A stretch of 64,000 nt of DNA from Hymenobacter crusticola (GTDB lineage Bacteria > Bacteroidota > Bacteroidia > Cytophagales > Hymenobacteraceae), in contig NZ_MTSE01000014.1 of the NCBI RefSeq assembly GCF_002154225.1, positions 84,155 through 148,154 on the forward strand. The letters run 5' to 3'. This document shows positions 34,594 through 43,505 of this stretch, in pieces. Position 1 is the first letter of the stretch. The number at the start of each line of letters is the position of its first letter. The notes beneath the pieces were generated by a model, which searched no databases, was not told the DNA's origin, and was given only the letters and a program-made list of their open reading frames with translations. The position numbers and the translations under genes were made by a program.

Positions 34594-35121
34594 ATGAAGC
34601 AACACGTTTCCTTTACGACTACCTCCCTGCTGTATGCGTTCCGGACGGTGCTGGGCTGCATCATCGTCTGGCTTTTATTCAAGTGGCTTCAGCTTGAAAA
34701 AATGGAATGGGCGCTGATTTCGGTGATTGTAGTGTCGGAGCCGGATTTTGGCAACCTGCGCAATGCCATTACCTCGCGGGTAATTAATACGGTGATGGGC
34801 TGCGCGGTAGGCATCCTTTGCATTTTGCTGGCTGGCGTCACGGTGTGGTCGTTTTTGCTGGCCGTAACGGCCGCCGTCCTCATCAGCACGTCGTTCAAGA
34901 AATATCCTTCGAGTTGGAAGCTAGCCCCGGCTACCGTTTCCATCGTCATGGTACCGGCTATTCTTGCCAATGCTCCCTGGCGCGAGGCCGTGACCATTGC
35001 TCTCACGCGCACCGGCGAAGTACTATTGGGCTGCACGGTGGCGCTGCTACTGGGCGTATTTTTCTCCTCTATCCGTCGCTTCCGCAACCCGCCGTCTTTG
35101 TCGGAGCAGGGCCACGACTAA
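34594..35121 (+). CDS. FUSC / aromatic-acid-exporter-like membrane protein
   Basis: A 175-residue membrane protein with about five or six hydrophobic segments and the FUSC-like sequence YAFRTVLGCIIVWLLFKWL, VIVVSEPDFGNLRNAITSRVINTVMGCAVG, and a final helix GEVLLGCTVALLLGVFF. It corresponds to the membrane half of YccS/AaeB-like proteins, without the cytoplasmic domain. Its transported substrate is unknown. The next gene (35137) starts 15 bp downstream, so they are probably co-transcribed. Confidence 0.78.
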   Translation: MKQHVSFTTTSLLYAFRTVLGCIIVWLLFKWLQLEKMEWALISVIVVSEPDFGNLRNAITSRVINTVMGCAVGILCILLAGVTVWSFLLAVTAAVLISTSFKKYPSSWKLAPATVSIVMVPAILANAPWREAVTIALTRTGEVLLGCTVALLLGVFFSSIRRFRNPPSLSEQGHD

Positions 35122-35136
35122 CCACCTAGCTTCCGT

Positions 35137-35466
35137 ATGCCTACACAAGTACTGATGACCGTCGAAGCGAGCTTCCGCCTTACAGGGCTAGGTGTGCTGG
35201 CCGTACCGCGCGACGAGCAGTCGGTGCTGCGGCAGTTCGCTCTGCACACCAAGCTGCTGGTCACGCTCACTTTTCCCGACAGGCAAATAGAAACGATGCC
35301 CGCCAGCGTAGAAGAAATGTCGCGGCAAGTGGAAGCCGAAACGGGCCCCACCTACCGCGACATGTACGTGCTACTACTTGAATCGGAATTACTTGAGGAA
35401 GTGCCGGTTGGCACCACTATCAGCTGGGCCGGCGAGGTCGACGACCCATTTGCGCTACTTTACTAG
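35137..35466 (+). CDS. Conserved-looking hypothetical protein
   Basis: A 109-residue protein I do not recognise. It looks like a small alpha/beta fold: a beta-rich N-terminus (MTVEASFRLTGLGVLAVP), a middle strand LLVTLTFPDRQIETMPASVEEM, and a C-terminal ESELLEEVPVGTTISWAGE that may be a short beta barrel. No signal peptide or cysteines. It starts 15 bp after the FUSC-like gene and its last 12 bp overlap the end of the convergent esterase gene. Confidence 0.65.
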   Translation: MPTQVLMTVEASFRLTGLGVLAVPRDEQSVLRQFALHTKLLVTLTFPDRQIETMPASVEEMSRQVEAETGPTYRDMYVLLLESELLEEVPVGTTISWAGEVDDPFALLY

Positions 35467-36378
35467 CCAGCCGTTGGCGTCGAACCAGTTTTGCAGGCTT
35501 TCTATCCACTCGTCTTTCGTGGTTTTGTTGTGCATGCCGAAGCCATGGCCGCCCTTTGGGTAGAGGTGCATTTCGGCGAGCACGCCCTGTTTGGTGCAGG
35601 CTTCGTAGAACACGATGCTGTTGCGGACCGGCACTGTTTTGTCATCTTGGGCGTGCACAAGAAAGGTAGGCGGTGTTTGAGCCGTCACCTGTAGTTCGTT
35701 GGAATACAACTTAACCTGATCTTCCGAAGGGGTTTTACCAATCAAATTATCGCGCGAGCCGCCATGCTTCAGTTCTTCGGAGAAGCTGATAACTGGGTAG
35801 ATCAACACCTCAAAATCTGGGCGCACGGAGGTGGCACTCACGTTTTGCCCCACGGGCTTGGTGAAGTGCGTGCCGGCCGTGGAAGCTAGGTGCCCGCCCG
35901 CCGAGAAGCCCATGATACCAATGCGGTTGGGGTTCACGTTGTACTTCGCGGCCTGCTCGCGCACGAGCCGCAGGCTTTGCTGCGCATCCATGAGCGGCGC
36001 GATAGATTTATCGGGCTGGCTTTGATCATTGGGCAAGCGGTACTTGAGCACGAAAGCTGCCACGCCCATCTCGTTCAAGCGTTTGGCTACTTCGCGGCCT
36101 TCGCCATCAATCGACAACCTAGCATACCCCCCGCCCGGGCAGATAATAACCGCCGTACCATTCGCTTTGTCTTTGGGGGGTAAATAGATAGATAAGGTGG
36201 GCTGTACCACGTTGCTAACGCGCTCGGTGCCGTCGGCTACTTTAATGATATTTTCCTTCACGTCACTCGGCTTGGAATCGGGGACGGTACCGGGATAAAT
36301 GGGTATGACTTGGTTTTGGGCAAAAAGCATGGAAGAAGAGGCGCTGAGGAGAAAAGCAGCCAGCAAAAGTTTTTTCAT
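35455..36378 (-). CDS. Exported alpha/beta hydrolase, acetyl-esterase-like
   Basis: A 307-residue protein with signal peptide (MKKLLLAAFLLSASSSMLFAQ). The oxyanion segment VIICPGGGYARLS, the nucleophile elbow GFSAGGHLAS, Asp in VHAQDDKTVP and His in KGGHGFGMH give a complete triad. It resembles the BD-FAE/acetyl-xylan-esterase-like hydrolases of Bacteroidota, which remove acetyl or feruloyl groups from plant glycans. An esterase role on carbohydrate fits the nearby Gfo/Idh/MocA cluster (inference). It overlaps the tail of the opposite gene by 12 bp. Confidence 0.86.
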   Translation of the reverse strand: MKKLLLAAFLLSASSSMLFAQNQVIPIYPGTVPDSKPSDVKENIIKVADGTERVSNVVQPTLSIYLPPKDKANGTAVIICPGGGYARLSIDGEGREVAKRLNEMGVAAFVLKYRLPNDQSQPDKSIAPLMDAQQSLRLVREQAAKYNVNPNRIGIMGFSAGGHLASTAGTHFTKPVGQNVSATSVRPDFEVLIYPVISFSEELKHGGSRDNLIGKTPSEDQVKLYSNELQVTAQTPPTFLVHAQDDKTVPVRNSIVFYEACTKQGVLAEMHLYPKGGHGFGMHNKTTKDEWIESLQNWFDANGWLVK

Positions 36379-36445
36379 GGAGTTTGGGAAGGAGTTTGGC
36401 GGCTAATCTAGCTAAAAACCTAGCTCTCGCTTCCGCAACTGCTAC

Positions 36446-36453
36446 CAAACCTA
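36446..36453 (-). promoter_or_regulatory. Candidate -7 element (TAGGTTTG) for the esterase gene
   Basis: An exact TAnnTTTG match on the reverse strand, 68 bases upstream of the ATG at 36378. A TTG (36479-36477) lies 23 bases further upstream, within the reported spacer range. Confidence 0.45.
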
Positions 36454-36467
36454 GCTTCCACAAACAG

Positions 36468-36497
36468 AAAAGCCCACAACTTAGGTCGTGGGCTTTT
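36468..36497. terminator. Terminator at the end of the efflux operon
   Basis: AAAAGCCCAC and GTGGGCTTTT form perfect 10-base arms around a 10-nt loop, 41 bases beyond the stop codon of the RND gene. Confidence 0.75.
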
Positions 36498-36537
36498 GCT
36501 TTAGGCGCTGCTAGTTGTTAGGCAGAACAGATGAACC

Positions 36538-39500
36538 CTAGGTACCTAGCTCCGGCGGCGTTTGGTCGTTGCGGCGCTTTTCTTCGGTGCCTTTATCGTT
36601 GTTATTCGACTCGGCGGGGCCTTCTGGCGGCGTGTTGGAATCTTTGGAGCCGTGCTGCACGTGGCCGTGCGCTTCGGGATCGTAGTTGGCTTCCATCTCG
36701 GCTAGCTTCTTCTTGCCATAAGCCAAGCGCGTGATGCCGACGAACAGCACCGGCACGGCGAAGATGGCCAGGAAGGTAGCCGCAATCATACCACCGGTTA
36801 CCGTCCAACCAATGGTTTGGCGCGACACGGCACCCGCGCCCGAAGCGAAGGCCAGCGGCAGCACCCCGAGGATGAACGCCAGCGAAGTCATGATGATGGG
36901 GCGCAAACGCAGCCGTACGGCTTCCATGGTGGCGTCCACCAAGTTCATGCCCCAGTCGACGCGCTCCTTGGCAAATTCCACGATCAGAATGGCGTTTTTG
37001 GCCGCCAAACCAATCAGCGTAATCAGACCAATCTGGGCGTACACGTTGTTGGTGAGCTTAGGCAGCAGCGTCAGGGCCACGATAGCGCCAAAGGCACCTA
37101 GGGGCACCGCCAGCAGCACCGAGAACGGCACCGACCAGCTTTCGTACAGCGCCGCCAGTAGCAGGAATACGAACAGAATCGACAGACCGAAGATGATAAC
37201 AGTACTGTTACCCGCATTGATTTCCTCCCGGCTCAGGCCCGAAAAGTCGAAGCCGTAATCAGCGGGCAGCGTTTGGGCGGCCACTTCCTGCAAGGCGGCA
37301 ATAGCCTGACCGGAGCTGTAGCCGGGCTTGGCGTCGCCGTTGATTTCGGCCGAGCGGAACAGGTTGTAGTGTGAAATCAGCGGGGCATTTTCCACCAATT
37401 TGTAGGTCACTAGGGAGCTCATGGGCACCTGCTGGCCTTGCTGGTTCTGCACGTAGAAGGTATTCAGCTCCGTGATGTCCTTGCGGTAGAAGGTATCGGC
37501 CTGGGCCACCACGCGGAAGTTACGTCCGTACTTCGTGAAGTCGTTGATGTAGGTACTACCTAGGTACGTCGACATCGTTTGGAAGATGTTCGTCAGCGGC
37601 ACCCCTAGCTTTTTGGCTTTGTTCCGGTCAACCGTGATCTGATAGCCAGGCGTTTTGGCCGTAAAGAAGGTATACGCTCGCGCAATTTCCGGCCGTTGGT
37701 TCACAGCCGCCACAAACTTGTTGATCGTGGCTTCGAAGGCTTTGATGTCGGCTGAGGCTTCACGCTGCTCCAGCTGGAAGCTGAAACCACCTGTGTTACC
37801 TAGGCCTGGAATAGCCGGTGGCGGCACCACCACAATGTTGGCGCCCCGAATTACCGAGAATTCCTTCTGCAACTGGCCAATCACGCCGTAGAGCTGCTGC
37901 GACTCATCTTTGCGCTCGTCCCAGGGCTTGAGCTGCACGAAGAAAGTACCGCTACTCGGCTTAAAGGCAAAGTTCAGAGCGTTCAAACCCGCAATACCAG
38001 AGTAGTTATTAACGGCGGGCACCTTGTCGTGAATGATGTCCGATATCTGGTTCATGATGGCGCGGGTCCGGGAGCTAGAAGCCCCCTGCGGCAGTTCCAC
38101 CGAGATAAACAAACGCCCTTCATCCTCCGTCGGGATAAAGCCCGATGGCTTGGTACGGAACAGGCCAAATGTGCCCGCGTAGATGCAGGCTAGCAAGATG
38201 AGCACCAGCGGCGTCGCTTTCAGCGTCCGCGTTACCCCATTCGAATATGAGTCGGTAACACGACCAAACCACTGGTTGAACTTGTAGAACAGCTTGTTCA
38301 GGCCTTTCGAGTCGGCATTCTGCTCAGTGGGGCGCATCAACAGCGAGCAAAGCGCCGGCGTGAGCGACAAGGCAATGAAGGCCGACAGCACCACCGAAAT
38401 GGCGATAGTGATGGCAAACTGTTGGTACAAGCGCCCGACGATACCGGGAATGAAGCCTACCGGGATAAACACCGCGGCCAGAATCAAGGCAATGGCGATT
38501 ACCGGTGCCGTGATGTCCTTCATGGCCTTTTCGGTGGCTTCCCGCGCCGAGATGCGCTCCGTGTCAATGTAGTGCTGCACGGCTTCCACCACCACAATGG
38601 CGTCGTCGACGACAATACCAATGGCAAGCACGAAACCGAAGAGCGTCAGCGTGTTGATGGTGAAACCTAGGGGAATGAACATGATGAACGTACCCACAAT
38701 TGCCACCGGCACGGCCAGGATCGGGATGAGGGTCGCGCGCCAGCTTTGCAGGAACACGAATACCACAATCGTCACCAGCACCAAGGCCTCAACCAGCGTG
38801 TGAATTACTTCCTCAATGGACACTTTCACCACCGTAATCGACTCGAACGGCACCTTGTAGGTTACGTCCGGCGGAAACTTGGTTTTCAGCTGATCCAAGG
38901 CCGCGTACACTCCTTCGGCCGTTTCGAGGGCGTTACCGCCCGGCACCTGGTTCACGAGCAGCAGCGTAGCCGGGTTACCGTTCACGGTAGAAGCCCGCGA
39001 GTAGTCGAAGCTACCGAGCTGTATCCGCGCTACATCCTTGAGGTACACAATGGAGCCATCGGCGGGGTTAGTCCGCACGATGATGTTCTCAAACTCCTCT
39101 TGCTTGCTCAAGCGGCCATTCACAAACAGCGTGTACTCGAACGGCTGCGAGCCGTACTGCGGCGCCGAACCAATGGAGCCTGCCGCTACCTGCACGTTTT
39201 GCTCCTGCAAAGCGCCCGTTACTTCGGCCGCGCTCAGACCTAGCTGCGCCATGCGGTCGGGCTTGAGCCACACACGCATCGAGAAGTCTTGGCCAATGCT
39301 GGTCACGTCACCCACGCCTTTCACGCGCAACAAAGCGTCGCGGACGTAGATGTTGGTGTAGTTGTCGAGGAACTGAATGTTGTGCGTCTTCTGGGGCGAA
39401 TACAGAGCCACCACCATCAGGATGGTAGGGTTCCGCTTTTTCACCGTCAAGCCGAGGCGCTTCACTTCATCGGGAAGCTGCGGCTGGGCCACGCTCACCC

Positions 39501-39831
39501 GGTTCTGCACGTCGAGGGTCGCAATGTCGATGTTGGTGCCAATCTCGAAGGTTACGTTCGAGGAGATACGACCGTCGCTCGTGGCGTTCGACGACAGGTA
39601 GGCCATGCCCGGCGTACCGTTTACCTGCGTCTCGATGGGCGTCATCACGGTTTGTTCTACCGTTTGGGCATCAGCCCCCGTGAAGCTACCCGAAATCTGC
39701 ACCACAGGTGGCGAAATATCCGGGTATTGGCTGATGGGCAGGCTCAGGATGGCAAGCACCCCGACCAGAACAATAACAATGGATACGACGATGGCCGTGA
39801 CCGGTCGTCGTATAAAAACGTCTGATATCAT
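36538..39831 (-). CDS. RND-family inner-membrane efflux pump, HAE1 (AcrB-like)
   Basis: 1097 residues. N-terminal MISDVFIRRPVTAIVVSIVIV, the paired Asp in TM4 (AIGIVVDDAIVVVEAV) that carries protons, and GFIPTEDEGRLFI and the pore-domain repeats typical of AcrB/MexB. A ~55-residue hydrophilic tail rich in Glu, Asn and Pro extends past the last helix. It exports hydrophobic drugs or metabolites from the periplasm and membrane in exchange for protons, with the adaptor and TolC-like gene upstream. Order on this strand: tetR, tolC, mfp, rnd, a classic tripartite efflux operon. Confidence 0.96.
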   Translation of the reverse strand: MISDVFIRRPVTAIVVSIVIVLVGVLAILSLPISQYPDISPPVVQISGSFTGADAQTVEQTVMTPIETQVNGTPGMAYLSSNATSDGRISSNVTFEIGTNIDIATLDVQNRVSVAQPQLPDEVKRLGLTVKKRNPTILMVVALYSPQKTHNIQFLDNYTNIYVRDALLRVKGVGDVTSIGQDFSMRVWLKPDRMAQLGLSAAEVTGALQEQNVQVAAGSIGSAPQYGSQPFEYTLFVNGRLSKQEEFENIIVRTNPADGSIVYLKDVARIQLGSFDYSRASTVNGNPATLLLVNQVPGGNALETAEGVYAALDQLKTKFPPDVTYKVPFESITVVKVSIEEVIHTLVEALVLVTIVVFVFLQSWRATLIPILAVPVAIVGTFIMFIPLGFTINTLTLFGFVLAIGIVVDDAIVVVEAVQHYIDTERISAREATEKAMKDITAPVIAIALILAAVFIPVGFIPGIVGRLYQQFAITIAISVVLSAFIALSLTPALCSLLMRPTEQNADSKGLNKLFYKFNQWFGRVTDSYSNGVTRTLKATPLVLILLACIYAGTFGLFRTKPSGFIPTEDEGRLFISVELPQGASSSRTRAIMNQISDIIHDKVPAVNNYSGIAGLNALNFAFKPSSGTFFVQLKPWDERKDESQQLYGVIGQLQKEFSVIRGANIVVVPPPAIPGLGNTGGFSFQLEQREASADIKAFEATINKFVAAVNQRPEIARAYTFFTAKTPGYQITVDRNKAKKLGVPLTNIFQTMSTYLGSTYINDFTKYGRNFRVVAQADTFYRKDITELNTFYVQNQQGQQVPMSSLVTYKLVENAPLISHYNLFRSAEINGDAKPGYSSGQAIAALQEVAAQTLPADYGFDFSGLSREEINAGNSTVIIFGLSILFVFLLLAALYESWSVPFSVLLAVPLGAFGAIVALTLLPKLTNNVYAQIGLITLIGLAAKNAILIVEFAKERVDWGMNLVDATMEAVRLRLRPIIMTSLAFILGVLPLAFASGAGAVSRQTIGWTVTGGMIAATFLAIFAVPVLFVGITRLAYGKKKLAEMEANYDPEAHGHVQHGSKDSNTPPEGPAESNNNDKGTEEKRRNDQTPPELGT

Positions 39832-39854
39832 GCTTAGTAGAAAAGCAATTAAAA

Positions 39855-41018
39855 CTATTTAGCAGCCGTAGGCTTGCCGCCTTGCGCTGCCGCTGGTTTC
39901 GTGGGGTCGCCGACCTGAATCACGGCGCCTTCGCGCAGGTTCTGCAACCCGTCGCTCACGATGGTTTCGTTTTCCTTCAGGCCGCTGCGGACCACCACCA
40001 TGTCTTTCACCCGCGTGCCGGTCATCACCTTGCGCTGGGCCACTTTGTTGCTGTCGCCCACCACGTACACGTAGAACTCGCCCATTTGCTCGGTTACGGC
40101 GCGAGCCGGAATCACGAGTTGGTCGCCGGTGTCTTGGTTAAGCACGCGCATGGTCACGTTCATCCCCGCCTTCAGCATGCGCTTGGGGTTCGGGAACTGA
40201 ATGCGCACGCGCAAGGTGCCGGTTTGCGGATCCACGGCCCGGTCAACGGTGGCCACGCGGCCCGGTAGGTTGTAGGGCTTCAATCCTGGCAGTATCAAGG
40301 TGAACACCGAGTCTTTCACGGCGGCCTTGTTTTGTTGCAGCTTCAGAAAGCGGGCAATGTCCTGCTCGGCAATGTTGACGTCAACCGCAATCGGCTCTTC
40401 CGCCGACACCGTGTTGATGAGCGTTTGCCCCTGCGAAACCAGGCCACCTAGCTTCACCTGCGCAATGCCGATGGTGCCAGTGAGCGGGGCAATAATAACG
40501 GAGTTGCGCACGTCCAAAGACGCGGCGCTGACACCTGCTTGGGCCGCCGCAATCTGCGATTGTGCGTTGGCTTGGGTGGCTTTCGCAATGTCGATCTGCT
40601 GCTTGGCAATAGCGTCTTGCTCCCCGAGGCGCACGTAGCGTTCGGCATCCTGCGCGGCGCGGGCGTAGTTGGTACGCGCTACTTGCAATTGGGCCGTGGC
40701 CTGGTTGTAGGCGGCTTGGTAGCGGGTGCGGTCAATATTATAAAGGCGCTGGCCTTTGGTAACACGCTGGCCATCTTGCACATAAATATCGGTCAGATAG
40801 CCCGTTACCTGCGCCAGCAGCTGCACCTCGTTCAGCGGCACCACGGTGCCGGGGTACGTATCGGCGCCCACTACCGGCTCCTCGGTCACTTTATACACTG
40901 CCACCGGAATGGCGGGCGGCGGTCCTTGCTGCTGTCCTTGCTGCTCTTTCGAGCCGCAAGACGCGAGCAGTGCGGTGCTAATAACTACGGGCAATACCCG
41001 TCCTGAATACCAGTTCAT
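39855..41018 (-). CDS. RND periplasmic adaptor (membrane fusion lipoprotein)
   Basis: A 387-residue protein. The lipobox LLASC (residues ~17-21) marks a lipoprotein. A barrel-sandwich-hybrid start (EVQLLAQVTGYLTDIYVQDGQRVTKGQRLYNID), a helical hairpin (~85-140), SVIIAPLTGTIGIAQVKLGGLV closing the lipoyl domain, then the beta-barrel and membrane-proximal domains. It bridges the pump and the outer-membrane channel. The gap to the RND gene is 23 bp, so they are co-transcribed. Confidence 0.95.
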   Translation of the reverse strand: MNWYSGRVLPVVISTALLASCGSKEQQGQQQGPPPAIPVAVYKVTEEPVVGADTYPGTVVPLNEVQLLAQVTGYLTDIYVQDGQRVTKGQRLYNIDRTRYQAAYNQATAQLQVARTNYARAAQDAERYVRLGEQDAIAKQQIDIAKATQANAQSQIAAAQAGVSAASLDVRNSVIIAPLTGTIGIAQVKLGGLVSQGQTLINTVSAEEPIAVDVNIAEQDIARFLKLQQNKAAVKDSVFTLILPGLKPYNLPGRVATVDRAVDPQTGTLRVRIQFPNPKRMLKAGMNVTMRVLNQDTGDQLVIPARAVTEQMGEFYVYVVGDSNKVAQRKVMTGTRVKDMVVVRSGLKENETIVSDGLQNLREGAVIQVGDPTKPAAAQGGKPTAAK

Positions 41019-41035
41019 GTTACTTAGATGTTAGA

Positions 41036-41108
41036 ATTTAGAGGTCAGAGCTTAGAGAGAAAGATGGAACGATGCTAGGTTCTTACTTCTAAGTTCTAAG
41101 CTCTAAAT
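41036..41108. repeat. Imperfect inverted repeat between tolC and adaptor genes
   Basis: ATTTAGAGGTCAGAGCTTAGA (41036-41056) pairs with TCTAAGTTCTAAGCTCTAAAT (41088-41108) with about four mismatches. A translated or regulatory role is not evident. The TAGAG/CTTAGA units suggest a dispersed intergenic repeat. Confidence 0.5.
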
Positions 41109-41110
41109 GC

Positions 41111-42493
41111 CTACTGATTAAAGGTGATATTGCCTAGCGCGCGCTCCACATCTAGCTTGCTAGAAAGCACGCTGAACAAGGCATTGTAGTAGTTGAGCTG
41201 CGCCGTCCGCAGGTCTGTTTCGGCGATAATCACGTCCAGAAACGTGCGGATGCCTTCGCGATACTGAAGGTTCAGAATACGGTATACCTCCTTGGCGTCG
41301 GCCACGTTTTGCTGCACCACCGCTAGCTCGTTGAGCGCCCCTTTGTAGGCACCCATCGTCTGCTCAAACTCGGTGTTGATCTGGTTGCGCGTGTCGAACA
41401 GGCTCAGGTCGAGCTGGTCGTCCTGGAGCTCCGCAATCTTGAGGTTTTGCAGGCGCCGCGTGCCGGTAAAAATGGGCAAGGCGAGCTGCACACCGGCATT
41501 CTGGTTGGGGAAGGCGCGGCTGTAGAGGTCAGAAAAGTTATTGTTCTGGTAAACGCGGTTGTAGTTGTAAAACCCGGACAGCGAAGGCAGGAACCCGAAG
41601 CGGTAATAGTCGATCTGGAAGCGCTGCAATTGCTTCTGGGTCTGTAGCTGCTGAATCTCGACGCGCTTCTCGTACGCGAGCCGCTGCGTAGTATCCAGGG
41701 CCGTTTCCTTCACCATTTGCAGCGTATCGTAGGTGAGGTTCAGTGGGTTTTCGGGAGCTAGGCCCATGAGCTGCTTCAGCGTTGCATACTTACCGCTCAT
41801 CGACGTCGATACCGAGCGACGCTGGGCATAGGCGTTTTTCACCGAAATTTCCGCCCGCAGGAAGTCGGTTTTATCGACGATGCCTTGCTCGTATTGGGCG
41901 CGGGCGTCTTTCACCTGGCGCTCCTGGCGCTGGATGTCTTCCAGCAAGATCCGCAGCTGTTCTTGGGTGAGCAGAATGTCGTAGAATGCCTTGCTCACAT
42001 TGGTCACCACGTCAATCTTGTTGAGCGCCGTGGTTTGGGCGTAATTTAGGCGCGTGGCCCGCACCGAGCGCGCAGCCAGCAGCACGTCGTTGTTGAAGAG
42101 TAGCTGCGTAGCGCCTACCCCAACGGTCGAGGTGTTTTTCAAACCGATCCGGATGATCTGCTGCCCCGCCGAAGGATCCGTAAAGTTGGGTAATACACTG
42201 GTAGGCAGCTGGATATTGCGGGTGTAGATGCCCGTACCATTGATCTGCGGCAGCCAGTAGGAAAGCCCGATCCGGATGTTGCGCTCACCAATCTGTTCGT
42301 TCAGCCTAGCTTGGCGCACGGCGGGCTGGTTGTTAAGGGCAAACTCAATGCACTGTTGCAAAGTGGCCTGCGGGGGCAACGAGCCAATGGGCTGAGTTGA
42401 TTTTTGCGCCCAGCTCAGCCACGGCATAAGCAGCAGAATGCCCAATAACAGCGTACTACTTCGAGCACGCAAGCGAGATAATGTTGTGTTCAT
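41111..42493 (-). CDS. TolC-family outer-membrane efflux protein
   Basis: A 460-residue protein with signal peptide (cleavage near PWLSWAQ). Two OEP repeats, each with helical pairs: LQQCIEFALNNQPAVRQARLNEQIGERNIRIGLSY in the first and NAGVQLALPIFTGTRRLQNLKIAELQ in the second; it ends YYNALFSVLSSKLDVERALG. It forms the trimeric channel of the tripartite pump with the two genes downstream. Confidence 0.94.
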   Translation of the reverse strand: MNTTLSRLRARSSTLLLGILLLMPWLSWAQKSTQPIGSLPPQATLQQCIEFALNNQPAVRQARLNEQIGERNIRIGLSYWLPQINGTGIYTRNIQLPTSVLPNFTDPSAGQQIIRIGLKNTSTVGVGATQLLFNNDVLLAARSVRATRLNYAQTTALNKIDVVTNVSKAFYDILLTQEQLRILLEDIQRQERQVKDARAQYEQGIVDKTDFLRAEISVKNAYAQRRSVSTSMSGKYATLKQLMGLAPENPLNLTYDTLQMVKETALDTTQRLAYEKRVEIQQLQTQKQLQRFQIDYYRFGFLPSLSGFYNYNRVYQNNNFSDLYSRAFPNQNAGVQLALPIFTGTRRLQNLKIAELQDDQLDLSLFDTRNQINTEFEQTMGAYKGALNELAVVQQNVADAKEVYRILNLQYREGIRTFLDVIIAETDLRTAQLNYYNALFSVLSSKLDVERALGNITFNQ

Positions 42494-42566
42494 TGCAAGA
42501 GTAAACTAGGCTAGGAGGGTATGCCCTACGCGGGCAGCAAAGCCGAAACAGTCAGAGGAAACAGAG

Positions 42567-43178
42567 TTAGAAGTCAAATAAGTAAATCATAATCATTTGA
42601 GTGACAAGCTGCTGGTGCTGGCTCACGAATTCAGCGTACGCCGTCGGGCTGATGTTCGTGCACTGAAACATGATAGGCTTCGAGAGAAATACGAACTGCA
42701 CATTGGCCATAATCAGCTGCAACACATGCGCGGGAGCTACCGGCCGGATTTCGCCCTGCGTCACGGCCTCCTGCACCTGGTTCAGGAAGAAGAGGACCGC
42801 GGGCGGCGCCTCTTTCGCGGTAGCTAGCAGCTCGGGGTGGCGGTGCCGCTCGGTGATGAGAAACAGCGACAGGTTCGGGTTTTTGGCAAACAGCCGGAAG
42901 TCGGACGCAATCAGTTGCGGAATTTTCTCGCGTAGGCTGATGGGTCTTTGCAACAACTCGTGGCTTTCGTGAAAAAATTCGCGGTGCGCATCCTCGAAAA
43001 TCATCCGAAACAACTTCTCCTTGCTGCGGAAATAATAGTTAGTCAGCGCGACGTTGATACCAGCGGCTTCGGCAATATCCCGGGTGGTCGTACCGTCGAA
43101 ACCTTTTTCCATAAACACCTTACGTGCAGCCTCTTTGATGCGCTCTTCGGTGTTTTGGGGTACAGTATCTTCGGACAC
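42567..43178 (-). CDS. TetR/AcrR-family transcriptional regulator
   Basis: A 203-residue protein with an N-terminal HTH (AARKVFMEKGFDGTTTRDIAEAAGINVALTNYYFRSKEKLF, residues ~13-54) and a ligand-binding helical C-terminal domain. It is the first gene of the efflux operon and probably represses it, with an inducing ligand that the pump exports. A candidate operator lies at 43211-43225 upstream. Confidence 0.93.
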   Translation of the reverse strand: MSEDTVPQNTEERIKEAARKVFMEKGFDGTTTRDIAEAAGINVALTNYYFRSKEKLFRMIFEDAHREFFHESHELLQRPISLREKIPQLIASDFRLFAKNPNLSLFLITERHRHPELLATAKEAPPAVLFFLNQVQEAVTQGEIRPVAPAHVLQLIMANVQFVFLSKPIMFQCTNISPTAYAEFVSQHQQLVTQMIMIYLFDF

Positions 43179-43505
43179 GGCCTAGGTAATCAGGTGAGTA
43201 GATTGGTTTTTAAACAGAGCGTTTATGGCAATGTTTTAAACAGTTGATTAATTTTTTGTTTCCCTATTGTTGCCTGTAAAGCGGCTCGGAGAGCTAGGGT
43301 AGGAGAAATAGCTTCTCACGCTGGAGAAACACAGCCGTCGTTTTTGTTGATGTTTTCGCGGCTTTTCTGTGCTAGCTTATCTGAAACATAGGCTGCCACC
43401 TGACAACGGCAGAGTTTCAACGGCGCTAGCTATCAATGGGTTATAGCCCAGCTACGAAAAGCCTGTGTACGCGCTGTATCTTTAAGAAGTATTTGCCTGC
43501 CTTTT
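43179..43505. other. Divergent intergenic region between tetR and the AddB-like gene
   Basis: 327 bases, AT-rich in the first third. Contains the candidate tetR operator. I see no gene, RNA or exact -7 element for either side; TATCTTTA near 43478 is a one-mismatch -7 candidate for the AddB-like gene. Confidence 0.55.
43211..43225. promoter_or_regulatory. Candidate TetR operator
   Basis: TAAACAGAGCGTTTA has 5-base inverted arms (TAAAC/GTTTA) and a 5-nt spacer, 33 bases upstream of the tetR start. The unit TTTTAAACAG recurs at 43234-43243. Confidence 0.35.

Noticed and set aside
36731..39862. Many long forward-strand frames opposite the RND pump gene (e.g. 38746-39243, 39289-39825)
   Set aside because: They are antisense shadows of a well-conserved pump gene at high GC; none shows a motif, signal or start context.
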